From: JABDJZ01 sp047619685
GTDB taxonomy: Bacteria > Bacteroidota > Rhodothermia > Rhodothermales > UBA10348
Assembly: GCA_047619685.1 (NCBI GenBank)
Contig: JBLHLC010000041.1
Span: 1 to 34,534 of the forward strand
Length of the DNA: 34,534 nt
Direction of reading: 5' to 3'
The position numbers were made by a program, and so were the translations under genes. The notes under the pieces are model-generated. The model had not been told where the DNA came from, made no database searches, and worked only from the letters and a program-made list of their open reading frames with translations. Shown here piece by piece: positions 23,512 to 34,300 of this stretch. Each line of letters begins with the position of its first letter. Within the stretch, counting starts at the first letter, position 1.

Positions 23512-25896
23512 ATGACCATGATCAAGACAACAAACCGGACCGTTGCAGCATTGCTGCTGATTTCTGCGATCTCCTCTGTGGGATCCGCGACGGCCCAGGA
23601 GTTTAACGGCCTGGTGACAGGAGTATCTGCCAGTGAGGCAGAAGTCCGCTTTTCGGTAAAGCCGGGCTTTGAGAGCGTGACTCTCGTCGTAGTGGGGCCA
23701 GACGAGTTCCTCTCGGAAAACGTTTTCCCTGAGGGTGAAGAACCCACCTTCCCGGTGCCGCCAGCCGGGCTGACCGATGGCTCCTATACCTACGAATTGA
23801 AGGGCGCGATCAAACTCTCAGCAACCACGAGGTCGCAGTTGCTGGCTGCGCGCGCCGAAGGTGATCGCATGCTTATCGCGGCAATTTTCTCCGATGCGGG
23901 AATCGACCCCTCCTCCGCGATCGAGTCGGGTCATTTCGGGGTCTCGAAGGGAAAGTTTGTCGTGACCGAGGAGGAACCGCAGCCGGACGCCAAAGAGTCT
24001 CAGACTGGCCTTGGATCAGGGTCAAGTTCGACCGGTCTCCGGAATACTCCATCCAGCAGCCAGAGCGCCTCGGGAGATGACCGCTGGCTGGAGGCTTCCA
24101 TTTCGTCTTCCAATGCCGACGGAAGTGTGAGCAATTATCGCGGCTACGTACTGCCACCGGAATCGGACCGCGGGTCAGACGGACAGTATCTGAGGGCCTA
24201 CTTCCGGCTTATGGACAATGGCAGCGAGCCAGGCCCATGGGTCAGGGGTTATTTCCAGTCCAAGGAAGGCAGTTTCAACTTTATCGATCAGTCCAACTTC
24301 AACGCCGCCGGTCTCCGATCGGCCGTCGCGACTCCGTTTGACTATATGACGGCGGCGGTGGAGCCTCTCCCGCCCCCCTCAGTCCGGGACCAGCTGATCC
24401 AGGACGACCTGATAGTGACGGGGAGCATCTGCGCGGGCTTTGACTGCGTCAACGGTGAGAGTTTTGGGTTCGACACTATTCGATTGAAGGAAAACAACCT
24501 CCGGATCCGATTCCAGGACACGAGCAACTCCTCAAGCTTTCCGACGCGCGACTGGGAGCTAACCATAAATGACTCGGCGAACGGTGGTGCCAGCTACTTC
24601 GCTGTGAGTGACAGCGATGGCGGTCGAGTGCCGCTCAAGATCATTGGCGGCGCGCCGTCCAACTCTCTTTATGTGGACGCTGCGGGTCGCGTTGGGCTCG
24701 GGACGGCAACCCCCATCGTTGAGATCCACGTCCTGGACGGAGACAGCCCGACGCTGCGCCTCCAGCAGGACGGATCTTCGGGCTTCGGCACCCAAACGTG
24801 GGATATTGCTGGCAACGAGACCAACTTCTTCATCCGCGATGCCTCGAACGGCAGCAAACTGCCCTTTAGGATTATACCGGATGCTCCTTCAAACAGCATC
24901 TACGTTGCGGCAAGCGGAGCCATTGGCTTTGGCACTTCCTCCCCCGCGGGAGCCGGCACCATCACAGTTAACCCAGGAAATGCAGCCGTCCCCGCCGTCA
25001 AGTTCAACGGAGATCCGGATACCGGGATGTTTCAGATTGGTGCGGATCAGCTTGGATTTGCCACTGGCGGAATACAGCGCGTTAGCATCGGATCAGATGG
25101 CGCCCTCACAATTCCTGCTGGAAGTGCAGCCGTGCCTGCTATCAACTTTACTGGGGATACGGATACGGGCCTTTTCTGGGAGTCAGATGGTGTGGTCAAG
25201 CTCAGCGTGAACGGAACCGCGACTGCGCTTGGAGGGAGTAGTTCTTTTGCGGACGGAAGTGCGGCGGCGCCGGGAATCGCGTTTACCGATGACCCGAATA
25301 CCGGGATATACCGGATTGGTGCGGATCAGATCGGAATTGCGACGGGGGGCACGCTTGCCGCAACCGTTGATGCCAGTCAGAATGTCACTTTTGCCGGATC
25401 TGCAACTGTGGCTGCCGCCGTTAATGCTGGGTCTCTAGGTCTCGGCGGTGCAGCCATCAGTACCGTCCTGACTGTTGCCCAATTTTCCCCAACCGACCCG
25501 ATTGCGGACGCCTGGACTACATATAGCTCCCGACGCTGGAAGTCCGACATTCGAACGCTCGAAAACGCTCTCCAGACTGTCGAACGACTTCGCGGTGTGT
25601 CGTATACATGGAAAGGCAATGGCAAAGCAGATATAGGCTTAATTGCCGAGGAAGTTGGCGCCGTGATTCCTGAGATCGTGGTGTTCGAAGAAAATGGTGT
25701 AGACGCTTCTTCGGTCGACTATGCCCGCATCGTTGCGGTCCTGATCGAAGCGGTCAAGCAGCAGCAGGCCATGATCGAAGCGCGGGACACGGAAATCGCC
25801 GGTTTGTCCACTCGCGTCGGCAGCCTCGAAGCCAGCATCACAGACATCCAACGCATGCTTGCCAGCTCGCAGACCTCCTCGCGGCAGGATCAATAG
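23512..25896 (+). CDS. Large S74-domain fibre-like exported protein
   Basis: 794 aa from the ATG at 23512, which gives the signal peptide MTMIKTTNRTVAALLLISAISSVGSATAQ; an ATG at 23446 would make a poor leader. Residues 35-135 form a beta domain, followed by a Ser/Gln-rich linker (about 165-185) and beta regions to about 370. Residues 375-670 contain tail-fibre-type repeats, several with the period-like phrase (F.GDPDTGMF.IGADQLG.ATGG / FTGDTDTGLF / FTDDPNTGIYRIGADQIGIATGG). The C-terminal ~130 residues are an S74 intramolecular chaperone domain: SSRRWKSDI (Ser/Lys), VSYTWKG, DIGLIAEEVGAVIPEIV, VDYARIVAVLIEAVKQQQ and a final coiled coil. Expected to form a trimeric fibre and cleave off its own C-terminus. 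No T9SS tail. Confidence 0.87.
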   Translation: MTMIKTTNRTVAALLLISAISSVGSATAQEFNGLVTGVSASEAEVRFSVKPGFESVTLVVVGPDEFLSENVFPEGEEPTFPVPPAGLTDGSYTYELKGAIKLSATTRSQLLAARAEGDRMLIAAIFSDAGIDPSSAIESGHFGVSKGKFVVTEEEPQPDAKESQTGLGSGSSSTGLRNTPSSSQSASGDDRWLEASISSSNADGSVSNYRGYVLPPESDRGSDGQYLRAYFRLMDNGSEPGPWVRGYFQSKEGSFNFIDQSNFNAAGLRSAVATPFDYMTAAVEPLPPPSVRDQLIQDDLIVTGSICAGFDCVNGESFGFDTIRLKENNLRIRFQDTSNSSSFPTRDWELTINDSANGGASYFAVSDSDGGRVPLKIIGGAPSNSLYVDAAGRVGLGTATPIVEIHVLDGDSPTLRLQQDGSSGFGTQTWDIAGNETNFFIRDASNGSKLPFRIIPDAPSNSIYVAASGAIGFGTSSPAGAGTITVNPGNAAVPAVKFNGDPDTGMFQIGADQLGFATGGIQRVSIGSDGALTIPAGSAAVPAINFTGDTDTGLFWESDGVVKLSVNGTATALGGSSSFADGSAAAPGIAFTDDPNTGIYRIGADQIGIATGGTLAATVDASQNVTFAGSATVAAAVNAGSLGLGGAAISTVLTVAQFSPTDPIADAWTTYSSRRWKSDIRTLENALQTVERLRGVSYTWKGNGKADIGLIAEEVGAVIPEIVVFEENGVDASSVDYARIVAVLIEAVKQQQAMIEARDTEIAGLSTRVGSLEASITDIQRMLASSQTSSRQDQ

Positions 25897-25918
25897 CGCT
25901 GGGGCACCGGCGGCCTCG

Positions 25919-28342
25919 CTACTTCAGTAGAACCAACCGGCGCGAGGCTACAAACCCCTCGGCCTGGATCCTGTAGAGGTAAACACCGCTTGGGGCGCCG
26001 CTGGCGTCCCAGAGCGCGGTGTGATAGCCCGCCTCGCGAATCCCCGACACCAGGGCAGCTACCGATCGCCCCATTACGTCGAAGACCTCGACCCGGACCT
26101 GCCCCGAAACCGGAAGCGCGTAAGGAATCGATGTCACGGGGTTGAAAGGGTTCGGGTAATTCTGCCCGAGCCAGTACTCCTCTGGAATCTCAGGCGATTC
26201 ATCCACGGCCACACCTGACGATGCGATAACGAGATCGTCGCTCGCCGGGTCGCCCGAGGCCATCTCACCCACAATTCCCTCCAGGCTACTCGACGTGCTC
26301 GTATGGGTCGAGCCTAGTGCAGCGCTTCCCGGCGTCTGAAGGACCAGCGAGAACGTGCACGAGCTCCCTGGGTCTACCACCCCACCCGATAGACTCAAGA
26401 ATCCTGTCCCGGTAATCAACGACCCTGCCCCGCAGACGTCCGTCTTCGGCAAGCCCGTGGCAGCCAGACCGGCTAGCGAAGCCTCCAGGTCGTCGGTAAA
26501 CGTCAGTCCGGTTGCAGCAAGAGTCGTATGCGCGTTGGCGATCGTGTACTCAAGCGTGACCACCCCTCCGGGTAACACGGGATCGCCCGTGAACCGTTTT
26601 GCGAGGCTGATTGGCGTTGTAACTTCGAGTACATCGCTGGCACCGGGAAACGTGATCGCCGCCGCTGGATTGGCCGACACGACGGAAGTGATGTTGAGAT
26701 AATTACCCAGGGTGGCGTCCGCCGGCACCTGCAGAACGATACTGAACGAGCACGACGTTCCGGCAACCAGGCTCCCACCGCTGAAGCCAACCGTGGTTGT
26801 CCCGCCGACCGTCGATCCGGCACCGCAAATACCGCTCTGGGTACCACTTGTCGAAACCAGTCCGGTGAGTACAGCCTCCAGATCATCCGTGAAGGCGATG
26901 CCACTGGCGTCCTGGGCCCCTGCATTCTCAACGGAAAACATCAGTGTGGCCGTCCCTCCTGGACTCGCAGGGTCGTCCGTGAACTCCTTGGTGAGGACCA
27001 GACCGACCACCTGGAGGTCGGTGGAGGCCGGAGCGACCGTCACGACAGTGGTGCCAATGCTCGCCAGGAGTGGACTCGTGGTGTTTGTGTAGCTTCCTGA
27101 CGCTGCATCGCCGGGCACCCGGACGGGAACCGAGAATGTGCACGAACCGCCGGCCGCCACACTGCCGCCCGAGAAGGTCAGAGAACTGGTCCCGCCGAGT
27201 ACAGAACCAGGGCCGCACACGTTGGACATAGGGAGCCCGGTAGCAACCAGGCCGGTCAGGGTTGCTTCCAGGTCGTCGGAAAACGTCAGATCAGTGACGT
27301 CCTGGACTCCCTCAAGATGGGAGAGCGTGAACACAAGATCGACCACATCGCCCGGTTTGGCGGCCGCCGAGAACGACTTGGAAAAGAGCGGCCCAGCCTG
27401 AATGACCAGGTCGTCCCTGGCCCCGAGGTTTGTCACTCCGATTCCGCCCACCAGCGCGGAAATGTCACTGGTTGTATTCGTGTAGCTCCCCGCCGGAGCG
27501 CCCGCGATGATACCCAGGATGACATCGAAAGTGCAGCTGCCCCCTCCTGTCAGGGATGCGCCGGCCACATCCAGGCTCACCTGGTCTTCCTCGGTGGTCA
27601 CCGCGATAGTTGCACCTGCCCCGCAGAATCCAGATGCCGGCACGGTCCTGACAACCGCCTCTCCCATAAAGGCCGTAATCCCGTCACTGAAAGCGATCGC
27701 CTCTGCCGAACCTGTGGGATCCGTATTCGAGAGGGTGAACCTCATTGTGACGTCTGCTCCGGCGGGGACGGGATCGTCAGTGAACTCCTTTTCCAGAAGA
27801 ATGCCAGCCACCAGGACCAGGTCCGCCGTGGCCGGAGGGAAGGTCTGGTGCCCGCCGCCCCCACGGCCGTCTCCAGCGTCCTCTATATCAGCTGAGGGAG
27901 CCCCAGTAGTGTTTGTGTGTGCACCCACCTCTGCCGCTGAAGGGATACGAAGTGTGATGTCGAATGTGCAGGTATCCCCCGAGCGCAGACTCCCGCCGCT
28001 CAGTGTAATCAGGTCTGTTCCAGACAAGACTGAGCCGGTTCCGCATATGTCACTTGCAGGCTGGCCGGTGGCCGCCAGCCCACTTAGCGTGGCCCCGAGA
28101 TCATCTGTAAACGTAAGGTTCGTGGCATGGCCGCCTGAGTTGTTCAGAATGGTGAAGGTCAGCGTGACCTGGCCGCCGGGTACGCCGGGACCGCTGAACT
28201 CCTTTGTCAGGAAGTCCGCCGACGGGGTGCTCCTCAATGTCGAATCACTTCCCGAGGTCCCCGCCTGTGCGCTGGTTACGCCAACCAATACCAGGAGTAC
28301 GAGCAGAGAAAACCGGGTGCCGATACCCCGCGTGCCGAGCAT
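25919..28342 (-). CDS. DUF11-like repeat protein with T9SS sorting domain
   Basis: 807 aa from the ATG at 28342, preferred over an in-frame TTG at 28369 because it places the leader MLGTRGIGTRFSLLVLLVLVGVTSAQA at the N-terminus. Five immunoglobulin-like repeats of about 115-125 aa follow (roughly residues 40-700), each opening with KEFTDDP.. or a variant, then FTDDLEA.L.GL.ATG, a conserved (I/V)CG.GS and a later (S/T)CTF, so each repeat has two cysteines that could form a disulfide. The final 85 residues are a type A sorting domain (GQNYPNPFNPVTSIPYAL, VFDVMGRSVAALV, GVYLYRIQAEG, final RRLVLLK). The start lies only a few dozen nt past the stop of the giant gene at 28376 on the same strand, so they probably form an operon. 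Likely a surface adhesin or stalk. Confidence 0.88.
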   Translation of the reverse strand: MLGTRGIGTRFSLLVLLVLVGVTSAQAGTSGSDSTLRSTPSADFLTKEFSGPGVPGGQVTLTFTILNNSGGHATNLTFTDDLGATLSGLAATGQPASDICGTGSVLSGTDLITLSGGSLRSGDTCTFDITLRIPSAAEVGAHTNTTGAPSADIEDAGDGRGGGGHQTFPPATADLVLVAGILLEKEFTDDPVPAGADVTMRFTLSNTDPTGSAEAIAFSDGITAFMGEAVVRTVPASGFCGAGATIAVTTEEDQVSLDVAGASLTGGGSCTFDVILGIIAGAPAGSYTNTTSDISALVGGIGVTNLGARDDLVIQAGPLFSKSFSAAAKPGDVVDLVFTLSHLEGVQDVTDLTFSDDLEATLTGLVATGLPMSNVCGPGSVLGGTSSLTFSGGSVAAGGSCTFSVPVRVPGDAASGSYTNTTSPLLASIGTTVVTVAPASTDLQVVGLVLTKEFTDDPASPGGTATLMFSVENAGAQDASGIAFTDDLEAVLTGLVSTSGTQSGICGAGSTVGGTTTVGFSGGSLVAGTSCSFSIVLQVPADATLGNYLNITSVVSANPAAAITFPGASDVLEVTTPISLAKRFTGDPVLPGGVVTLEYTIANAHTTLAATGLTFTDDLEASLAGLAATGLPKTDVCGAGSLITGTGFLSLSGGVVDPGSSCTFSLVLQTPGSAALGSTHTSTSSSLEGIVGEMASGDPASDDLVIASSGVAVDESPEIPEEYWLGQNYPNPFNPVTSIPYALPVSGQVRVEVFDVMGRSVAALVSGIREAGYHTALWDASGAPSGVYLYRIQAEGFVASRRLVLLK

Positions 28343-28375
28343 TCGATGACTGTTCAGGATGGTATGCAATGGATG

Positions 28376-31300
28376 CTACTTCAGCAGTACAAGACGTCTG
28401 ACCGCGGTGAAACCCTCTGCTTGAATCCTGTACAGATACACACCAGTGGGTGCACCTGAAGCGTCCCAAAGAGCCGTGTGGTATCCAGCTTCCTTGACCC
28501 CGGAGACCAGCAAGGCGACGGAGCGACCGACCAGGTCGAACACCTCGATTGTGATCTCCGATGTCCCCGGAAGCGCATACGGGATGGCCGTCACAGGATT
28601 GAACGGGTTGGGGTAGTTCTGCCCCAGCGCATATCCCTCGGGAATCTCGGGTGCCCCGTCCACGGCTACGCCCGTCGGTTGACTGGCCCTGAAAATTCGC
28701 CCGCTGGTCGATCCGAAGTAGACGTCGGTCGTCGCTTGGTCGGTAGCCGTGGCGCTCACGACAATTTCGGGGTCAAAGCCCTCAACGCGTTGCCACATTT
28801 CGTCCGCATACGCGCCATCCCGGTCCCAGTCGGACACGAAAAACGCGCCCTCGAAGGCGGTGCCGGCGTAGACGACACCGGTATCCAGAGCCGCAAGCGA
28901 GATGACATCGACGCCCAGCGCCTCGAAGGCCATGAGAGTCCAGGTGTTGCCTAGGTCTCCCGATGCAAAGACTCCTTGCGGGGTTGCCGCGAAGACATTG
29001 GTCCCAATTGCGGCCATCCCACTGACCGGGCCTCCAACTCCGGCCCCGGTCGAGGTCCAGGTGTATCCTCCGTCGGTGGAGCGTAGGACTCCTTGACCAA
29101 CCGTTCCAGCAAAGAGGCTGAAGCCACCTTGGACACTGGCAAGGGATCTGATGTCGGTACCTGCCAGGCTCCCGAATTGCCAGCTGGATCCACGGTCCTG
29201 GGACACGTAAACCCCATCGGACGTGCCTGCCACAACGCCCGCGCCTCCGGTGCCAAGCGCTTGAACGAGCTTTCCGGACAGGCCTGCCGAGCCAAACCAC
29301 GTATCTCCGCTTCCCAACTCCCCGTCCCGGCTGTCATCCTCGAGGACAAAGACGCCGTCGTCAGAACCCACCAAAATACGGTCAACGCCACCATCGGTGA
29401 GCGCCGCAATCGTCCGCGTCCCTCGAGTTGTGAGGCCGCTGTTCAGCAACTGTGACGGGGTCCGGTCGTCAGGCCGATAGAAAACGCCGCCGCCGTCTAC
29501 CGCCGCAAAAAGACTGCCGGTAGCGTCAAAGGTGATGCCGCGAACCCGGAGAAGCTCCTGGGTGCTCTCCTCGGCTGGCTCCCAACGGCCGTCGAAGAAT
29601 TCTTGGTCACCGTTCGCGTCGGCGATGGAAATCACCCAGTCATTTGCGGTACCCGCAAACATCTCTGTAGCTGTGCCATCGGCATCCAAGACTACGGCCA
29701 CGCTCAGAAGACGCTCGTCGCCAAGACCCTGGTCCAGTGCGAGCCAGGCATCCGCGCCTACATCATACTGGTACGTTGCGTCGCGAGTGACGGCAATTAC
29801 ACCTGGACTGGTTCCAACGGCAATAACATCAAGGACAAATGCCCTCTCAAGTCCAAAGCCCACCGAACTCCAGGTGTCGCCAACGAGCTCAGAAACTCCC
29901 CCGCCCCAGGTGCCGGCTATGAGCCGATCTTCCCCGCCACGTCTCACGACTGTCAGCTTTGTAACCTGGCCAACGCCCAATCCATCAGATACGTGCTCCC
30001 AGGCGGATCCGTCCGAACGGAAGACTCCTCCTCCCCACGTTGCCGCGTAGGTAAAGCCACCCGCGTGGGCGAGGTCTCTGACGTTCAGCGTCGTGAGACC
30101 ATCGTTCCAGGACGACCAGCCACCACCGGACATCCGGAGCACGCCATCCTGCGCCGTCCCGGCGTAGAGCGTCCCGGACGGGCCGAACTCAAGGACTTGG
30201 ATCGCCGAAGCATCCAGAGAGCCCGTGATTTCGGTCCACGACAACCCGCGATCTCCGGATTCGAAGACTCCCAGACCATCGAACGACACCACGAGTCGGG
30301 GCGAGCCGGTCGAATAGTCTGTCGAGAGGGCCGTCGTCTCCAGGACGCTCTCGCCCAGACTTGGACTGATCATTTCCCAGGACCGGCCGCCGCCTTCCAA
30401 AGCGCGCAGCCTGAACACACCCGAACGGCGAGACCCCGCGTAGAGCAGGACCTGATCGTCTGCACCGCCAGAAATGCGAGCCGTGGTACCGGAAACGGCG
30501 ATTGCCCCTCCTCCCGGGTCACCGGGTGCGAAGTACCCAACCGATCCGCCAAGAGGATCTGTCAGCGCAGCTCCTGAAACGGTGGTTGGATCGACGGTTG
30601 GGAGAAGGGTCACTTCCGCCTCCTCCAGATCATTTTCTCCCGCTGCTGCATTTCCGGGGATCGAATTGGGGTCGAACGCCGACGAACTCATGATCTCGGC
30701 CGTATTGACCAGAACCCCGGACCCCAGAGTCTCCGTCACAATTTCCACCGAGACCCCTTCGCCTGCTGAGAGGGTTCCAATATCCCAAACACCAGAGATC
30801 GGGTCAAAAACACCCTTGGTGGCTACGAAACTGACCACGGTCAGCGATGGCGGCATCGCGTCATGCACCGTAACGCCGTCCGTGGCCGAGGGCCCGAAGT
30901 TGGTGACCGTAATTTCGTAGGCGACCAGGTTCACGCTGGCCGTCCCGGAAACCACCACGTCGGCAGACTTGGTGAGGGCAAGATCAGCGGTAGCCGTGAC
31001 CGATGAGGTGACGCTGGCAATATTGTTGGACGCGTCTCCGTCGGGAGTGGCAGAGCCAACCTCTGCAACATTTGTCACAGACGCCCGGGTGATGGTCGCA
31101 GGTGCGCTCATACCCACCGCAATGTCCCTCACGTCACCCGGAGACAGCGTCCCCAGACTGCATGGGAACGAGGTGCATACACCAGTCGCAGAACCAAACA
31201 CGAGGCCGGCCGGCGTCGGGTCGGTGAGCGTTACGTCCACCGCGTCCGAGGGTCCGAGGTTCTCCACGCGAATGAGATAGGCCAAAGGTTCGCCAGGAAC

Positions 31301-34300
31301 GATGGCTTCAGGGCCCGTCTTGGTGATTTGCAGATCCGCCGTCGGGACTGCTGAGAGGAACGCTGTCGAGGTGTTGTTCGAGGGATCAGGATCAGAGGTA
31401 GCGGCTGCAATTGACGCTTCGTTGGACAGTACTCCCGTTGCCCCCGGTGCAACATTGACGGTTGTTGTCGTGGACAATTCGGCCCCTACGGCAAGCGATA
31501 AGACCGCGCACGGAAATCCCGCGGCACAGCCTCCGATGGAACCAGAAACCGAGAGCCCGGTCGAGGGCGTGTCTGTGATCAGAAGATCTCTGGCGACCGA
31601 AGGTCCGTTATTCCTGACCACCAGTGTGAATTCAACGTCGTCGCCGGGTGTTGCCGACGCCGGCCCAGACTTTACGATCTCAAGGTCAGCGGAGGTCACG
31701 ATCGGAGTAGACAGCGCGGCTTGATCGTCGGTGGCATCCGGATCCGAGGTGCCGGAACGGACCGATGCGGTGGAGGATGCGATGCCCGTCGCTTGAGGTG
31801 AAACGTCCATCGTCACCAGACACTGTATGGACCCGCCGGGAGCAAGCGTGCCAATTGACCATTCGCCGCCGGGATCGGACAATGAGCAGTCGCTATTGGT
31901 TAGCGTGAGCCCGGGGCCAAATACCAGGCTTGCAACCGTCAACGCTGCGTTGGCTGGTCCGGCGTTGTCCACCTGGAGCGTGTAGGTGAGCGCCGTTCCC
32001 GCCACCACGGTCTCGGCACTCGCGGTTAGTGCAAGGCTCAGGTCGGCGCGAGTGACAACGCTGACCAAATAGTCCTCTACCTCTCCGTCAGCCGCCAGCC
32101 CTGTTGGTCCCAGGCCGCTCTGCGTGCTGTAGCGGAACCGGGCAAACGTGCCCCCTGTAGCCGCGCTGGGGGGCACGATGAACGACGTCGAGAACGAACC
32201 CGCGGAAGCAAAGCTGATATCCGTGATCACTTGCTCTGATGCTTCCCAGTTCCCATTCTGATCGAAATCGATCCAAGCGCTCAGCAGTCCTTGAGCAGCG
32301 GATGCCCCGCCACTGTCGCCAACCGTGACAGAAAGCTGAGCCAGGGTCCCGGCCTCCAGGGTGCTGGCAGGAAAGTTGACACCGTCCTCATCCGAACCGT
32401 CTCCCGTAGCCGTCGGGTCAGGTTGACCATCGAGTTCGGGGTCGGGGGCGGTCCCAAGGAATATGTTACCTCCCGTCGGTGCAAGGACATGCCGTGCGCC
32501 ATCGCTGGAGAGGCGAGTCGGATACGACCCCGCAATGGTGGCCGCCGGGTCTGGAGCATCGCCAAAGTCCAGTGCGGCAACTCCCAATGTGGCGGTAGCG
32601 GTCCCGCTTGATCCAAGGGAGGAGGTCAGCTCGTCAGAGACGTTCTGTATTTCCCCGCCAACCGAGACTTCGACGTCAACCGAAATGACACAGATGGCTT
32701 GGCCGACGCTACCCCCGGAATAGGAGATGCTTCCGGAGCCAGCCACCGCGACCAAAGTGCCAGCGCTACAGGTGGAGGATGCATTGGGCGTGGCTGCAAC
32801 AACCAGCCCCTCAGGAAACGGATCTGCGAAGGCTAGCGATTCCGCCGGTTCTGTGCTCGCAGAATTGTCGATCGTGAACCGGAGCGTCGACACGCTCCCC
32901 ATCTGAATGGCCTCAGGAGCAAACGTCTTGGTGAATGCAGGGGCACCATTTACCCGCAACGTCGTCACGGCTGAGCCGCTTGAACCCAGCGTCGAGGTCA
33001 AAGCGCCCGAGGTATTCGTGTAATCGCCGGCCGAGGCCGCCGTTACGTCTACCGTCACGGTACAGACTGACCCGGCACCGACCGTTCCACCGGAAAAGCG
33101 GATATTGCGGGCCCCTGCGGCTGCGGTGAGCGCGCCCGACTCACACGTGGCCCGTCCATTTGGGCTGGCCGCGACAACCAAGCCCAATGGCAGCACATCG
33201 ATAAACGAAAGCGCTGTCGCCGCGGTGGTCGAACCCGTGTTGTCGACGGTAAAGGTCAATGCGGTCAACGATCCAGCTACGGCCGGATTCGGAGAGAATG
33301 ATTTCGCAAAACCCGGAAGCGCGTTTACCCGCAGCGTAGCCGTTGCCGTACCGCTCACACCCAGGGACGAACTCAAGGCGCCCGACGTGTTGGTGTAGTC
33401 TCCCGCTGAGCCCGCCGTTACGTCCACGGTAATTGTACAGGCTGCCGCGGCGCCTGCCGTGCCTCCCGAATAACTGATCGCGCTTGTCCCGGCTGCCGCC
33501 GTCAGCGTGCCTGAGAGACAAGTACCTCCGCCGTTCGGGGTCGCGGCTATCAGCAAGCCGGCTGGAAGCGTGTCGGCAAAGGCCAACTCCGTCGCAGAGG
33601 CAGTAGAAGCCGTATTGTCCACCGTAAAGGTGAGCGTGCTTCCGTCACCAACAACGACTGGATCAGGAGAAAACGCCTTGGAGAACGCCGGCGGGCCGTT
33701 GACCCGCAAGGTCGCCGTGGCCGCCGGGCTGGTCCCCAAGGACGAGGCCAGGGCGCCTGAAGTGTTCGTGTAGTCTCCTGCATTGGCCGCGAAGACGTCC
33801 ACTGTGACCGCACAGCTTGAAGATGCGCTGGCCGTGCCACCGGTGTAGCTTATTGTACTCGTGCCTGCGACCGCCGTCAGCGTCCCTGACACGCACGTGT
33901 CTCCGCCATTCGGACTGGCCGCAACCACCAGACCCAGCGGCAGCTCGTCCGTAAACGAAAGCGCCGTCGCAGCGGTCGTCGAACCTGTGTTGTCTACTGT
34001 AAACGTCAGTGAGATCGCTGATCCAGCTACCGCCGGATTCGGGGAGAACGATTTCGCAAAGCCCGGAAGCGCGTTTACCCGAAGCGTAGCCGTGGCCGTA
34101 CCGCTCTCGCCCAGGGACGAACTCAAGGCGCCCGACGTGTTTGCGTAGTCTCCGGCTGTGGCAGCCGTGACGTCCACCGTAATCGTGCACGCCGACGAAA
34201 CGCCCACCGTGCCGCCCGAATAGCTGATGTCGCTCGTGCCCGATATCGCCGTCAGCGTGCCCGACTGGCACGTGCCTCCTCCGTTGGCGATCTCCGCGAT

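Noticed and set aside
29603..30577. 324-codon open frame on the plus strand
   Set aside because: Antisense shadow of the propeller region of the giant gene; low-complexity Arg/Pro/Thr translation without any family signature.
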